Positions 38,567-47,302 of a stretch of DNA of 64,000 nucleotides are shown one piece after another. Both the position numbers and the translations under genes were made by a program. The stretch is from NCBI GenBank assembly GCA_030065915.1, contig JASJCQ010000016.1:24621-88620 (forward strand). Reading direction: 5' to 3'. The notes under the pieces were generated by a model. It saw nothing but the letters and a program-made list of their open reading frames with translations. It did no database searches and was not told where the DNA came from. Source of the DNA: Woeseiaceae bacterium (GTDB lineage: Bacteria > Pseudomonadota > Gammaproteobacteria > Steroidobacterales > Woeseiaceae). Position 1 is the first letter of the stretch. The number at the start of each line of letters is the position of its first letter.

Positions 38567-39106
38567 TCAGCCCCCATTGCTCACGGCCAGTTCGGCAGGC
38601 GTGATCTCGGCGTCCTGCTCCAGGGACAGCATCGCCGTTGCCTTGATGCGCTCAATCTGGTCGCGGTACTTCTGCACGTCGTCGGCGGCATATGGCGACT
38701 CGAGGATCAGCCGGTACTGCTGCAGCGCGACGGCATAGTCGCCCTGCTTGTGTGCCTGCTGGGCAAGCGCCAGGTTACGCATATCGACCTTTCGCGACAG
38801 CGCGACGGCACGCTCGAAGCTCTGTCGGGCCGCTTCATCCCGCCCTTGTGCGCGTTCGATCAAGCCACGGTTGTAGAGCACGATGGACTGGTCGTTACGA
38901 GTCAGTGAATGCTGCCGCAGCGCTCGCGCGCAGGCGACGGTGCTGAGGGTCTCCGGCGCAGCACCTGCTGCGGCGTCGAGCGTCTCCTGGTAGCAGAGAT
39001 CGGCTTGCCCGCTGACCGGTCGCGTCTCTGTGACCGGGGCTGCAGTCGCTGCCTGGGCCAGGCCCAGGATGGCGGTGCTTAAAACGATTTTGAATAAGGC
39101 AGTCAT
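38567..39106 (-). CDS. Exported TPR-repeat protein
   Basis: The 179-residue protein has a clear signal peptide (MTALFKIVLSTAILGLAQAATA). It contains TPR-like helices: SIVLYNRGLIERAQGRDEAA, RQSFERAVALSRKVDM, ALAQQAHKQGDYAVALQQYR. A cysteine pair (LCYQET, VACARAL) in the first third suggests a disulfide in the periplasm. AAGGAG lies 7 nt before the ATG. Probably a periplasmic scaffold; partner unknown. It diverges from the AraC regulator gene across about 206 bp with no recognisable operator. Confidence 0.8.
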   Translation of the reverse strand: MTALFKIVLSTAILGLAQAATAAPVTETRPVSGQADLCYQETLDAAAGAAPETLSTVACARALRQHSLTRNDQSIVLYNRGLIERAQGRDEAARQSFERAVALSRKVDMRNLALAQQAHKQGDYAVALQQYRLILESPYAADDVQKYRDQIERIKATAMLSLEQDAEITPAELAVSNGG

Positions 39107-39312
39107 GGGGAAACTCCTTGGGTCGTCATAGTTGGGAGGTACAGACTAGTCAGGGCAACGACAGCTGACGCCCGGCTAGGCGCAACCGCGTGCTCGCGTA
39201 CGTTCGACTGCACGCAATGCGCGTAGCCGCACGCATCCTCTCTGGCTATTTCGCCTGCCGCGATGTTCAATGACAGTCCGCGCAAATCCGGTGAATTCTT
39301 CTGTCTGGACTA

Positions 39313-40461
39313 TTGTTCAACTTGCACGACGTCATGTTGCTGCTGACCGCAGCGCTGGCGGTATTGCTCGCCTTGCCGATGGCCTTGAGGCGGCAGCGAC
39401 GTATGGCCGACGTCGTGCTGGCGGGTTTCATACTTACGCAAGGGCTCGCGGCACTCTATTACGTGTTCCTGTTCAGCCCGGCGCTGGGCGGGTCGACGAT
39501 GGCGGCCCTGCGTACGTTCTCGTGGATGCCCATCGTGGTCTTTTATACGCTGCAGGGACCACTGCTCCTCTGGTATAGCCGCGCGATTACTGGCGAGGGC
39601 GCTATTCTCTGCAAACGGGACGTCAGGATAGTCCTCGGCGTTCTCGGCTTCGCAATCTTCCAGGCGACGGCCGTCGAAATTGCGCAGCCCGGTATCTACG
39701 CGCGTGTACCGGAGATCTACATTCCCTGGGTCCTGTCGGGCCTTAGCCTGATGGCATTGATCTTATCCGTCGTATACGGATATCAAGCCGTCGGCGCCCT
39801 GCGAGCGCACAGTCAGCGGATTCGCGACCAGCATTCCAACATCGATGACATCGACCTGCTGTGGTTGAAGTACACGGCCATAGGGTTTACGGCCATCTGG
39901 AGCCTGCGAGTATTCGCGTTCTTCGGGCCCAAGCTGGGCCTGAAGGCCTCAGCTGACTTTTTGGGAACCCTGGCGAATTTCCCGACCATCTTGTTGGTCT
40001 GCTGGATGGTGACGCTCGGATTGAGCCAGCGACAATACGCTGGCGGTGCGCCCAGGCCAGAGTCGGAACCGGAGGCCGACAGCGAACGAAGCCGGTCACC
40101 CAACCCTGCGCTGGTCGATAAGCTGGAACAGCTGATGGACGAGGTCAGGGTATACCAGGACCCTGATCTCGACGTCGAAGGGCTGGCCGACAGCGTTGGC
40201 ATATCACCACGCAGCCTCTCCGCGCTGATCAACGGCCATTATGGCGTCAACTTTTATGACTTCGTGAATTCTTACCGGGTCTCGGAAGCAAAGCGCCTGC
40301 TGCAGGACCCCGACGCGAAGGACATGACGATCCAGCGTGTTTTTGAAACCGCCGGCTTCAGTAGCAAGTCTACGTTTAATACCTTCTTCAAGAAGATGAC
40401 CGGCACGACCCCGTCCGAGTTCCGCAGGCTGGCGGGAAGGGAGCGGGCCGTAGCGACGTAA
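39313..40461 (+). CDS. Seven-helix membrane protein with C-terminal AraC-type DNA-binding domain
   Basis: The N-terminal 240 residues form about seven hydrophobic helices and the last 110 form an AraC/XylS double helix-turn-helix (VEGLADSVGISPRSLSALIN and RVFETAGFSSKSTFNTFFKK, then MTGTTPSEFRR). Such proteins are membrane-embedded one-component regulators; ligand unknown. The frame starts with TTG at 39313; ATG at 39334 is an alternative, and neither has a ribosome site. It may control the divergent exported TPR gene. Confidence 0.87.
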   Translation: MFNLHDVMLLLTAALAVLLALPMALRRQRRMADVVLAGFILTQGLAALYYVFLFSPALGGSTMAALRTFSWMPIVVFYTLQGPLLLWYSRAITGEGAILCKRDVRIVLGVLGFAIFQATAVEIAQPGIYARVPEIYIPWVLSGLSLMALILSVVYGYQAVGALRAHSQRIRDQHSNIDDIDLLWLKYTAIGFTAIWSLRVFAFFGPKLGLKASADFLGTLANFPTILLVCWMVTLGLSQRQYAGGAPRPESEPEADSERSRSPNPALVDKLEQLMDEVRVYQDPDLDVEGLADSVGISPRSLSALINGHYGVNFYDFVNSYRVSEAKRLLQDPDAKDMTIQRVFETAGFSSKSTFNTFFKKMTGTTPSEFRRLAGRERAVAT

Positions 40462-40517
40462 CGCGCCGCAGACGCTCAAACCCGACCCGCGGTTGCAGCG
40501 GTCGCACTGCAGCACGC

Positions 40518-41489
40518 TCAATCTTCGGATTGCATCCAGTCGCGGATCTTGTCGATGCGATTGGTAACAACGGCACCTGAATAACCCTGAGGTATCTGCC
40601 GCGCATACTCTTGCGTCTCTGGCAGATCATGTATCGACTCGCGCTGGTAGGGATGGATCAACAGCACTGTCGTGCCTGCCTTTTCCATCCGATTAACGAA
40701 GCGATGCGGCCAGCCCCAGAGCACCCATCCAAGATCTACGTACATACCCGTGATCGTCTTGCGGCATGAACCCGGTACGTAACCCGTCCACCCAACTAAC
40801 GTGTAGTCGCGTATGCAGCGCCGGGCCGATCCACGCGACGCCGCGATCAGTGAAGGGTCCGTCCGCTGCATCACCCTGACCGTGCTGTCGTTCCCGATAA
40901 CCAGCAGCTGGCGCTTACTGTCTGATGAAAGGGCCGCCGCCAGCCGTGTCGCCGCGTCTGACGTCGTCCCCAGATCGTCTTTGACGTTGATGACAAAGCT
41001 ATGCGTGGGGAAACGGTCCAGTATTTCCTGAAGCGATGGCATCAGTCCCGTGCCCTGCCCGCGAAGCGGATGACTTCCGTCGTCGGTCACATAACCATAG
41101 CCCACGTCGAGATCTCTCAACTGATGCAACGTATAGTCCGCCACCCGCCCGCTGGCCTCAGTCTTGCAGTCCAGAACATCGTCGTGGAAGACAACGAATT
41201 TTCCGTCGGCAGTGCGCCTCACGTCGATTTCCACGAAAGTGGCGCCGAACTCGAATGCCGCTTCTATCGAGGGCACCGTGTTTTCGATGTACGAGTGTTC
41301 CGGATAATGAATACGCGAAAGACATTTCCGATAGTCCTCGTGCTCCGGATACATCTGCTGCGCGACCCCCCGGTGAGCAACGAAGAGAGGCTGACCGGTA
41401 CTGCCGGAGAACAGCGAGGTATTGTTGAACCACAAGAATGTCAGCGCGGCGAGAATGGAAATCAGCCAGATCTTGCGTTTCCTGCTCAT
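40518..41489 (-). CDS. Glycerophosphodiester phosphodiesterase-like protein, membrane anchored
   Basis: The ATG at 41489 gives 323 residues starting MSRKRKIWLISILAALTFLW, an uncleaved or cleaved N-terminal membrane segment. The GDPD catalytic pattern is present: AHRG near residue 40, ENT then EIDVRR, and FHDDVLD. An insertion of about 25 residues separates HRG from ENT, longer than usual, with cysteine-containing segments. Substrate may be glycerophosphodiesters or other phosphodiesters. It ends 56 bp from the convergent AraC gene. The upstream rsmI stop lies 26 bp away, so it may be read from the rsmI transcript. Confidence 0.85.
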   Translation of the reverse strand: MSRKRKIWLISILAALTFLWFNNTSLFSGSTGQPLFVAHRGVAQQMYPEHEDYRKCLSRIHYPEHSYIENTVPSIEAAFEFGATFVEIDVRRTADGKFVVFHDDVLDCKTEASGRVADYTLHQLRDLDVGYGYVTDDGSHPLRGQGTGLMPSLQEILDRFPTHSFVINVKDDLGTTSDAATRLAAALSSDSKRQLLVIGNDSTVRVMQRTDPSLIAASRGSARRCIRDYTLVGWTGYVPGSCRKTITGMYVDLGWVLWGWPHRFVNRMEKAGTTVLLIHPYQRESIHDLPETQEYARQIPQGYSGAVVTNRIDKIRDWMQSED

Positions 41490-41515
41490 CGTCTCATCGG
41501 CCGCGGCTCGTGGAA

Positions 41516-42349
41516 TCACGACCCGCGAAGCTCGAGCATCCGCTGATAAATCTCGTTGCGTTTGCCACCGGTCAGCCTCGCCGCGATCTCGGCCGCCTGC
41601 TTGCCGGGCACGACCTGGATGAGTTCTCCGAGCAATGCGTCCACGTCGGTGCTCGATGGTGATACCGGGTCGGCGCCCTGCACGACGATGACGAACTCGC
41701 CCTTGCTCGGTATCTCGCCGTCGCTAATTGCCCGGGACAGATCACCGAGCGTGGACAGCACGCACTGCTCATGCAGTTTGCTCAGTTCGCGACCTATAAA
41801 GGCTTCGCGTCCGGGGCCGAAGACCGCGGCCATGGCCGCGAGGGTATCGGCCACACGATGCACCGATTCGAAGAAGATCAGTGTGCGCTCCTCGTCCGCC
41901 AGCGAACGGAGTATCGTCTCGCGCGCTTTCGACCTCGACGGCAGGAATCCTTCGAAACAGAAGCGGTCTGTGGGCAGGCCGGCGACTGACAGCGCCGCCG
42001 TCAACGCGGAGGGCCCGGGAATGGGCACTACCGGAACTCCGGCGTCGTGCGCCAGTCGGATCAGGCGATAGCCGGGATCGGAAAGAAGGGGTGTGCCAGC
42101 GTCACTGACCAGCGCGATCGACTCACCGCTCTGCAGCTGTGCTATGGCCTGCTCGCTGCGCTGGTCTTCGTTGTGCTCATGCAACGCAAATGTCGGTGTT
42201 TTGATACCGAAATGGGATAGCAATCGACCAGTGTGCCGCGTATCCTCGGCAGCAATATGGTCGGCCCGGCGCAACGTTTCGACCGCGCGATTGCTCCAGT
42301 CGTCCAGGTTGCCGATGGGTGTCGCTACGACGTACAAGGTGCCGCTCAT
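41516..42349 (-). CDS. rsmI: 16S rRNA (cytidine-1402-2'-O)-methyltransferase RsmI
   Basis: RsmI completes m4Cm1402 modification in the ribosomal P site together with RsmH. It begins LYVVATPIGNLDDWSNRAVE, has the tetrapyrrole-methylase fold with AAEDTRHTGRLLSHFGI, VSDAGTPLLSDPGYRL and PGPSALTAALSVAGLPTD. The 277 residues are usual. It diverges from lpoA, with only 30 bp between the two start codons. Confidence 0.97.
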   Translation of the reverse strand: MSGTLYVVATPIGNLDDWSNRAVETLRRADHIAAEDTRHTGRLLSHFGIKTPTFALHEHNEDQRSEQAIAQLQSGESIALVSDAGTPLLSDPGYRLIRLAHDAGVPVVPIPGPSALTAALSVAGLPTDRFCFEGFLPSRSKARETILRSLADEERTLIFFESVHRVADTLAAMAAVFGPGREAFIGRELSKLHEQCVLSTLGDLSRAISDGEIPSKGEFVIVVQGADPVSPSSTDVDALLGELIQVVPGKQAAEIAARLTGGKRNEIYQRMLELRGS

Positions 42350-42379
42350 TGAGCCCCGCTCCCGGTTAAACTACGCATT

Positions 42380-44326
42380 ATGAAGCTACCTACACATCCT
42401 GCACAGTTTCTACGCTGGATACTGATCACCGCGTTCGCTGTTTCAGTCAGCGCCTGTGAGACCACGGGCGGATTCTCTCTGTCTGGCGGACCATCCGAAG
42501 CGAAGGCAACAAGGCTCGCCGAGCGTGGTGAACACGCGGAAGCTGCTGCGACATTGATCGGTCTCGCGGCAGAACGAGCGGGTGTCGAGCGCCAGCGACT
42601 GACTCTGCTTGCGGTCGACCAGTGGCTGGACGCCGAGGACATTGACCGGGCTCGCAGCGCGTTTTCTGAGGTTCCGCCTCTGAGTTCCGGTCCGCTGGCG
42701 TCGTTGTGGAGCACGAACGACGCCGGCATCGCGCTGGCAGACGGCGAATCCGAACGCGCGCTCGAGATCCTGGAACGTTTGAGCGCCCAGCCAATGTCGA
42801 ACGAGGACCGCCTGCGCGTGCAGTCGCGGCGAGCGGATGCGTGGTTCGCTATGGAAGAGCCGTCACGCGCGATCGAATTGCTGACGCTTCGCGAGACCTG
42901 GCTCGACAGCAGCGATGCCATAGAGCAGAACCGTCTTCGACTGTGGAAGGGCCTCCTGGCAACTCAGCCAGCCGTTCTACGGGACGCGGCCTCGTCAAGC
43001 CGGGATGAAGATATTCAGGCCTGGCTGACGTTGGGCTCGCTTGCGGTAACAACAGGGCAACAAGGTATCGGCTGGAGTAATGGAATCGTTCGTTGGAGAG
43101 AGCGTCACGCGGTACATCCGGCGTACCTGATTCTCGATGAACTCGAATTCGACGACGACATTCTGCTGGACTACCCGCGTCGCGTAGCACTGCTGCTGCC
43201 ACTGAGCGGAAGAACCGCCAGTGCGGGTCAGGCCATCCAAAATGGATTCCTTGGCGCCTACTTCGCGACAGCCGGCGGCCTGGATGACCGGCAGTCGGTG
43301 CGAATCTATGACGTCAACGCAGAAGGCGGTCCGGTCGCTGCTTACGAAGCGGCCGTGTCCGACGGCGCCGAATTCGTCGTAGGCCCGTTGCTCAGGAGCA
43401 GCGTTGCGGAACTGGCAAACGACATCCTCGTTCCGGTCCCCGTGTTGACATTGAATTATCTGCCGAACGATACGCTGGCGCCGCCCGGCCTGTTCCAGTT
43501 TGGTCTGTCGCCGGAAGATGAGGCGATTGCGGCTGCCGAGCGCGCCATTCTCGATGGGCACCAGCGAGCGGTCGCACTGGTACCGAACAGTAGCTGGGGC
43601 CGCCGTGTGTTGCAGGCCTTCGTACAGCACTTCGAGTTTCTCGGGGGGACAGCGCTCGACTACCGTATGTACACGCCGGGCAATCCGGACTACTCGCGCA
43701 CGATCGAGGACCTGATGGCGCTTTCCGGCAGCGTTCGCAGATACAACCGGTTGCGCGCGAATATCGGCGGGCCATTGCAGTTCGACCCGCGACGCCGACA
43801 GGACACTGACTTCATCTTCCTTGGGGCCGACGCGCCTGCGGGGCGACTGCTCAAATCGCAGCTCAAGTTTCATTATTCCGGCGACCTTCCGGTCTACGCC
43901 ACGTCATCCATCAATGCAATGGATGGCCGCTCAGACACGGACCTGAATGGCATCCGATTCGCCGACGTGCCGTGGTTAATCAACCCGCAGGGCTTCATCG
44001 ACTATCTGCCCGCCGTGTTTCAGGAATACTGGCCGGAGCAGCGCCGCCTCGGCCGACTGCACGCGATGGGCTACGACGCCTACCAGCTGGTCGCGCCGCT
44101 GTTCGCGAATCGCTCCGGCACCATGCCGGATCTCTACGGAGCAACGGGCAAGCTGAGACTTCGCCCCGACGGCAGCGTTCGACGCGGGCTGTCATGGGCT
44201 GAATTCATTGAAGGTGAGCCGGTGCCGTTGCCTGATATGGAAGCGCCCGATGCGGAACCCATTTCTGTTGAAGAATCGGACCCGCGGGACCCTGAAGATT
44301 GGCGAGAGTCGACACTCGAGCTGTAG
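42380..44326 (+). CDS. lpoA: Outer-membrane lipoprotein LpoA, activator of PBP1A
   Basis: LpoA reaches from the outer membrane through the peptidoglycan to stimulate PBP1A. A lipoprotein signal ends in VSAC with Cys26 as the lipidation site. The N-terminal half is helical (TPR-like) and the C-terminal half (from VALLLPLSGRTASAGQAIQ near residue 272) is the periplasmic-binding-protein-like LppC domain. The 648 residues match the family (E. coli 678). yraN begins inside its last 28 bp. Confidence 0.95.
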   Translation: MKLPTHPAQFLRWILITAFAVSVSACETTGGFSLSGGPSEAKATRLAERGEHAEAAATLIGLAAERAGVERQRLTLLAVDQWLDAEDIDRARSAFSEVPPLSSGPLASLWSTNDAGIALADGESERALEILERLSAQPMSNEDRLRVQSRRADAWFAMEEPSRAIELLTLRETWLDSSDAIEQNRLRLWKGLLATQPAVLRDAASSSRDEDIQAWLTLGSLAVTTGQQGIGWSNGIVRWRERHAVHPAYLILDELEFDDDILLDYPRRVALLLPLSGRTASAGQAIQNGFLGAYFATAGGLDDRQSVRIYDVNAEGGPVAAYEAAVSDGAEFVVGPLLRSSVAELANDILVPVPVLTLNYLPNDTLAPPGLFQFGLSPEDEAIAAAERAILDGHQRAVALVPNSSWGRRVLQAFVQHFEFLGGTALDYRMYTPGNPDYSRTIEDLMALSGSVRRYNRLRANIGGPLQFDPRRRQDTDFIFLGADAPAGRLLKSQLKFHYSGDLPVYATSSINAMDGRSDTDLNGIRFADVPWLINPQGFIDYLPAVFQEYWPEQRRLGRLHAMGYDAYQLVAPLFANRSGTMPDLYGATGKLRLRPDGSVRRGLSWAEFIEGEPVPLPDMEAPDAEPISVEESDPRDPEDWRESTLEL

Positions 44327-44670
44327 GTCGGCAGGCCGAGACGCGGGCACTGAAATTCCTGCAGGGAAGTGGACTGAGGCTGCTGGAACGCAATTTCCAC
44401 TGCCGTTTCGGTGAGATCGACCTGATCATGCGTGACGGTGCCTGCGTCGTGTTCGTCGAAGTCAGACAACGTAAACGAAACAACATCGCTCCCGCCACGC
44501 AAACGGTTGGCAGGCAGAAGCAAACAAAACTGCTGCTTGCTGCGTCACACTATCTCGCCGGCCTCGCGACCGATGCGCCGCCGACTTGTCGATTCGATGT
44601 CATTGGTATCGATACGGACGGTGATTGCTCCTCCATCGACTGGCGCAGAAACGCCTTTCAAAGCGAATGA
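44299..44670 (+). CDS. yraN: UPF0102 / YraN family endonuclease-like protein
   Basis: YraN proteins have a RecB/Holliday-junction-resolvase-like fold of unproven function. The pattern GRQAETRALKFLQGSGLRLL, then NFHCRFGEIDLIMRDG and VVFVEVRQRK, includes the nuclease-like E, D and ExK residues. The 123-residue frame begins with TTG at 44299 and overlaps lpoA by 28 bp. The usual lpoA-yraN-diaA order supports it. Confidence 0.9.
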   Translation: MARVDTRAVGRQAETRALKFLQGSGLRLLERNFHCRFGEIDLIMRDGACVVFVEVRQRKRNNIAPATQTVGRQKQTKLLLAASHYLAGLATDAPPTCRFDVIGIDTDGDCSSIDWRRNAFQSE

Positions 44671-45297
<627 letters not shown>

Positions 45298-45316
45298 TCG
45301 GACGGTGCTCAAGTGC

Positions 45317-45727
45317 TTACTTGACGAGTTTCAGGTGCGGCCTGGACTGTGGCTTGGCAACGGCAACGGTTTCGTCCCTTTCGACGTTCTGCTCTGACGG
45401 ATTGCTCGCATCCTGCGAGAAGATCATCCCCTGACCCGTCTCTCGTGCGTAAATGCCCAGCACCGCTTTGGTCGGAACCCAGACGTCGAAAGGAATGCCG
45501 CCGAAACGCGCCCGGAAACTTATGGAGTCGTTGCCCAGCGCCAAGTTGTGCGCGGCGCTTTCACTGATATTCAGGATGATGCGGCCGCCCTTGACGTGCT
45601 CGGAAGGCACGTCGACATTGTCGGCAGCAGCGTCTACAACGATATGCGGAGTGTGGCCGTTGTCAGCCATCCACTCGTGCATTGCGCGGATTAAATAGGG
45701 CCTTTTGGACCGGCTGCTCTGAGACAC
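45317..45727 (-). CDS. sspB: ClpXP adaptor SspB
   Basis: SspB delivers ssrA-tagged proteins to ClpXP. The 136 residues begin with the family pattern RPYLIRAMHEWMADNGHTPH and contain the core GGRIILNISESAAHNLALGN and FRARFGGIPFDVWVP. The C-terminal XB tail that contacts ClpX is present (SRPHLKLVK). It follows sspA by 114 bp on the same strand, as in E. coli. Confidence 0.95.
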   Translation of the reverse strand: MSQSSRSKRPYLIRAMHEWMADNGHTPHIVVDAAADNVDVPSEHVKGGRIILNISESAAHNLALGNDSISFRARFGGIPFDVWVPTKAVLGIYARETGQGMIFSQDASNPSEQNVERDETVAVAKPQSRPHLKLVK

Positions 45728-45841
45728 GTTGCAATAAATCCCTTCTTATTATTGCGATAGCTTACCACCATATTTGCCGGTTGCTGCCAACATGACATAA
45801 ACCGGCATCGCGCCAGGGGATGCGGACCGGCGGGATTCGCG

Positions 45842-46468
45842 TCAGAGGCGCATCTCCTGCTCGAGTTCCGTGAGACTCTGCTGGAACGATCGCCGAGCGA
45901 AGACGCGCTGCATGTAGCCCTCGATGGCCTCTGCTTCTTTACCTAATTCGATCCCATACAGCGGCAGGCGCCACAGAATCGGAGCGATGCTGCAGTCGAC
46001 GAGGGAAAACTCGTCGCTGAGGAAATACGGTTTGGCGGCGAACAGCTCTGCGCTCTGGAGGATGCCCTCGCGCAGCAGCTTTTTCGATTTCGCGCTCAGG
46101 CGCCCGTCGTTGGGGTCGGCTTCCTCGGCGAGCGAGTACCAGTCCGTCTCGATGCGGAACAGCGCCAGCCGAAACTGTGCACGCGTGACCGGATCGACCG
46201 GCATGAGCGGCGGGTGCGGGAAGCGCTCGTCGAGGTATTCGATGATGACACGGGAATCGTAGAGCGTCAGGTCCCTGTCGACGAGCGTCGGAACCGTGTG
46301 ATACGGGTTCAGGTCCATCAGATCTTCGGGCAGGTCGTCGCCGATGACGTTCGAGATCTCGATGTTGATGTTCTTCTCAGCCAGGACGAGACGCGTCCGG
46401 TGACTGTGAATGTCCGTCGGGCGTGAAAACAATGTCATGACGGAACGTCGGTTGGCGATAACAGCCAT
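45842..46468 (-). CDS. sspA: Stringent starvation protein A
   Basis: SspA is an RNA polymerase-associated protein with a glutathione-S-transferase fold, required for stationary phase and acid tolerance. The 208 residues show MTLFSRPTDIHSHRTRLVLA, then NPYHTVPTLVDRDLTLYDS and IIEYLDERFPHPPLMPVDP with the PHPPLMP surface loop typical of SspA. AAGGGG lies 8 nt before the ATG. It follows the bc1 genes by 87 bp containing a stem-loop. Confidence 0.95.
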   Translation of the reverse strand: MAVIANRRSVMTLFSRPTDIHSHRTRLVLAEKNINIEISNVIGDDLPEDLMDLNPYHTVPTLVDRDLTLYDSRVIIEYLDERFPHPPLMPVDPVTRAQFRLALFRIETDWYSLAEEADPNDGRLSAKSKKLLREGILQSAELFAAKPYFLSDEFSLVDCSIAPILWRLPLYGIELGKEAEAIEGYMQRVFARRSFQQSLTELEQEMRL

Positions 46469-46522
46469 AGTTGACCCCTTGAGGTGTTTTTATCGTTATC
46501 GTTAAAGCATCAGGCGTTGAGC

Positions 46523-46543
46523 CACCCCGGCGAAACCGGGGTG
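46523..46543 (-). terminator. GC stem-loop between petC and sspA
   Basis: A perfect 8 bp stem CACCCCGG/CCGGGGTG with a 5 nt loop lies 13 nt beyond the petC stop. On the minus strand the next bases are not T-rich, so it may only partly terminate, or stabilise the bc1 mRNA. Confidence 0.45.
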
Positions 46544-46555
46544 CTGCAACCCGAT

Positions 46556-47302
46556 CTATTTAACGTCCTTCCAGATCTCTTTCTTCAGCATGTACGCGAG
46601 AATACCGAACAGCGTCAGGAACATGATGACCCAGACGCCCAGCTTGCGACGCTCAGACCGCACCGGCTCCGCGATGTACGCCAGGAAGTTCGTCGTGTCG
46701 CGCACAAACTCGTCGTAAGCCTCGGGATCCAGCTGGCCTGGAATCGCCTGCTCGAACTCGACGAAGGTCCGCGTTACCGAACCGTCTTCCCCTACCTTCT
46801 CGTCATAAACCGCGCGCTGGTAGCCCTGCAGCTCGCCGAGTACGTGAGGCATCGAGGTTCCGGCAAGCCAGCGGTTGTTCACGCCATGAGTCTGCTCTTC
46901 GTCGATGTAGAAGCCTTTCAGGAAATTGTAGATGTAGTCGGCACTTTTTGACCGTGCTGTCAGCGTCAGATCGGGCGGCGCTGCACCGAACCATGTGACC
47001 GCGTCATCCATCGGCATATTGACGTTGATCGTCTCGAACGTCTTCTCTGCGTTGAACATCAGGTTGTCAATCAACTGCTGTTCACTCAACTCGAGATGCT
47101 TGCCGATCGTGTTGTAACGTACGTACTCAGCCGAGTGACAGCCGGAACAGTAGTTCATGAAGTTCGCGGCGCCGCGCTGCAGCGACTGTATGTTGTCACG
47201 ATCGATGTTGGACGGCGGATAGTCCGCTCCGCCCGCAGCGATTGCGCTCGTCGTCAGGAAGGCGGCCGTGACTAAAGCAATGATCTGTCTGGCGCTAAGC
47301 AT
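46556..47302 (-). CDS. petC: Cytochrome c1 of the bc1 complex
   Basis: Cytochrome c1 passes electrons from the Rieske protein to cytochrome c. The ATG at 47302 overlaps the petB stop by 8 bp and gives 248 residues with a signal peptide (MLSARQIIALVTAAFLTTSA). The haem site is CSGCH (Cys52, Cys55, His56), and a C-terminal membrane anchor is WVIMFLTLFGILAYML. A TTG three codons upstream is possible. The SMPHVL segment could supply the methionine ligand. Confidence 0.96.
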   Translation of the reverse strand: MLSARQIIALVTAAFLTTSAIAAGGADYPPSNIDRDNIQSLQRGAANFMNYCSGCHSAEYVRYNTIGKHLELSEQQLIDNLMFNAEKTFETINVNMPMDDAVTWFGAAPPDLTLTARSKSADYIYNFLKGFYIDEEQTHGVNNRWLAGTSMPHVLGELQGYQRAVYDEKVGEDGSVTRTFVEFEQAIPGQLDPEAYDEFVRDTTNFLAYIAEPVRSERRKLGVWVIMFLTLFGILAYMLKKEIWKDVK

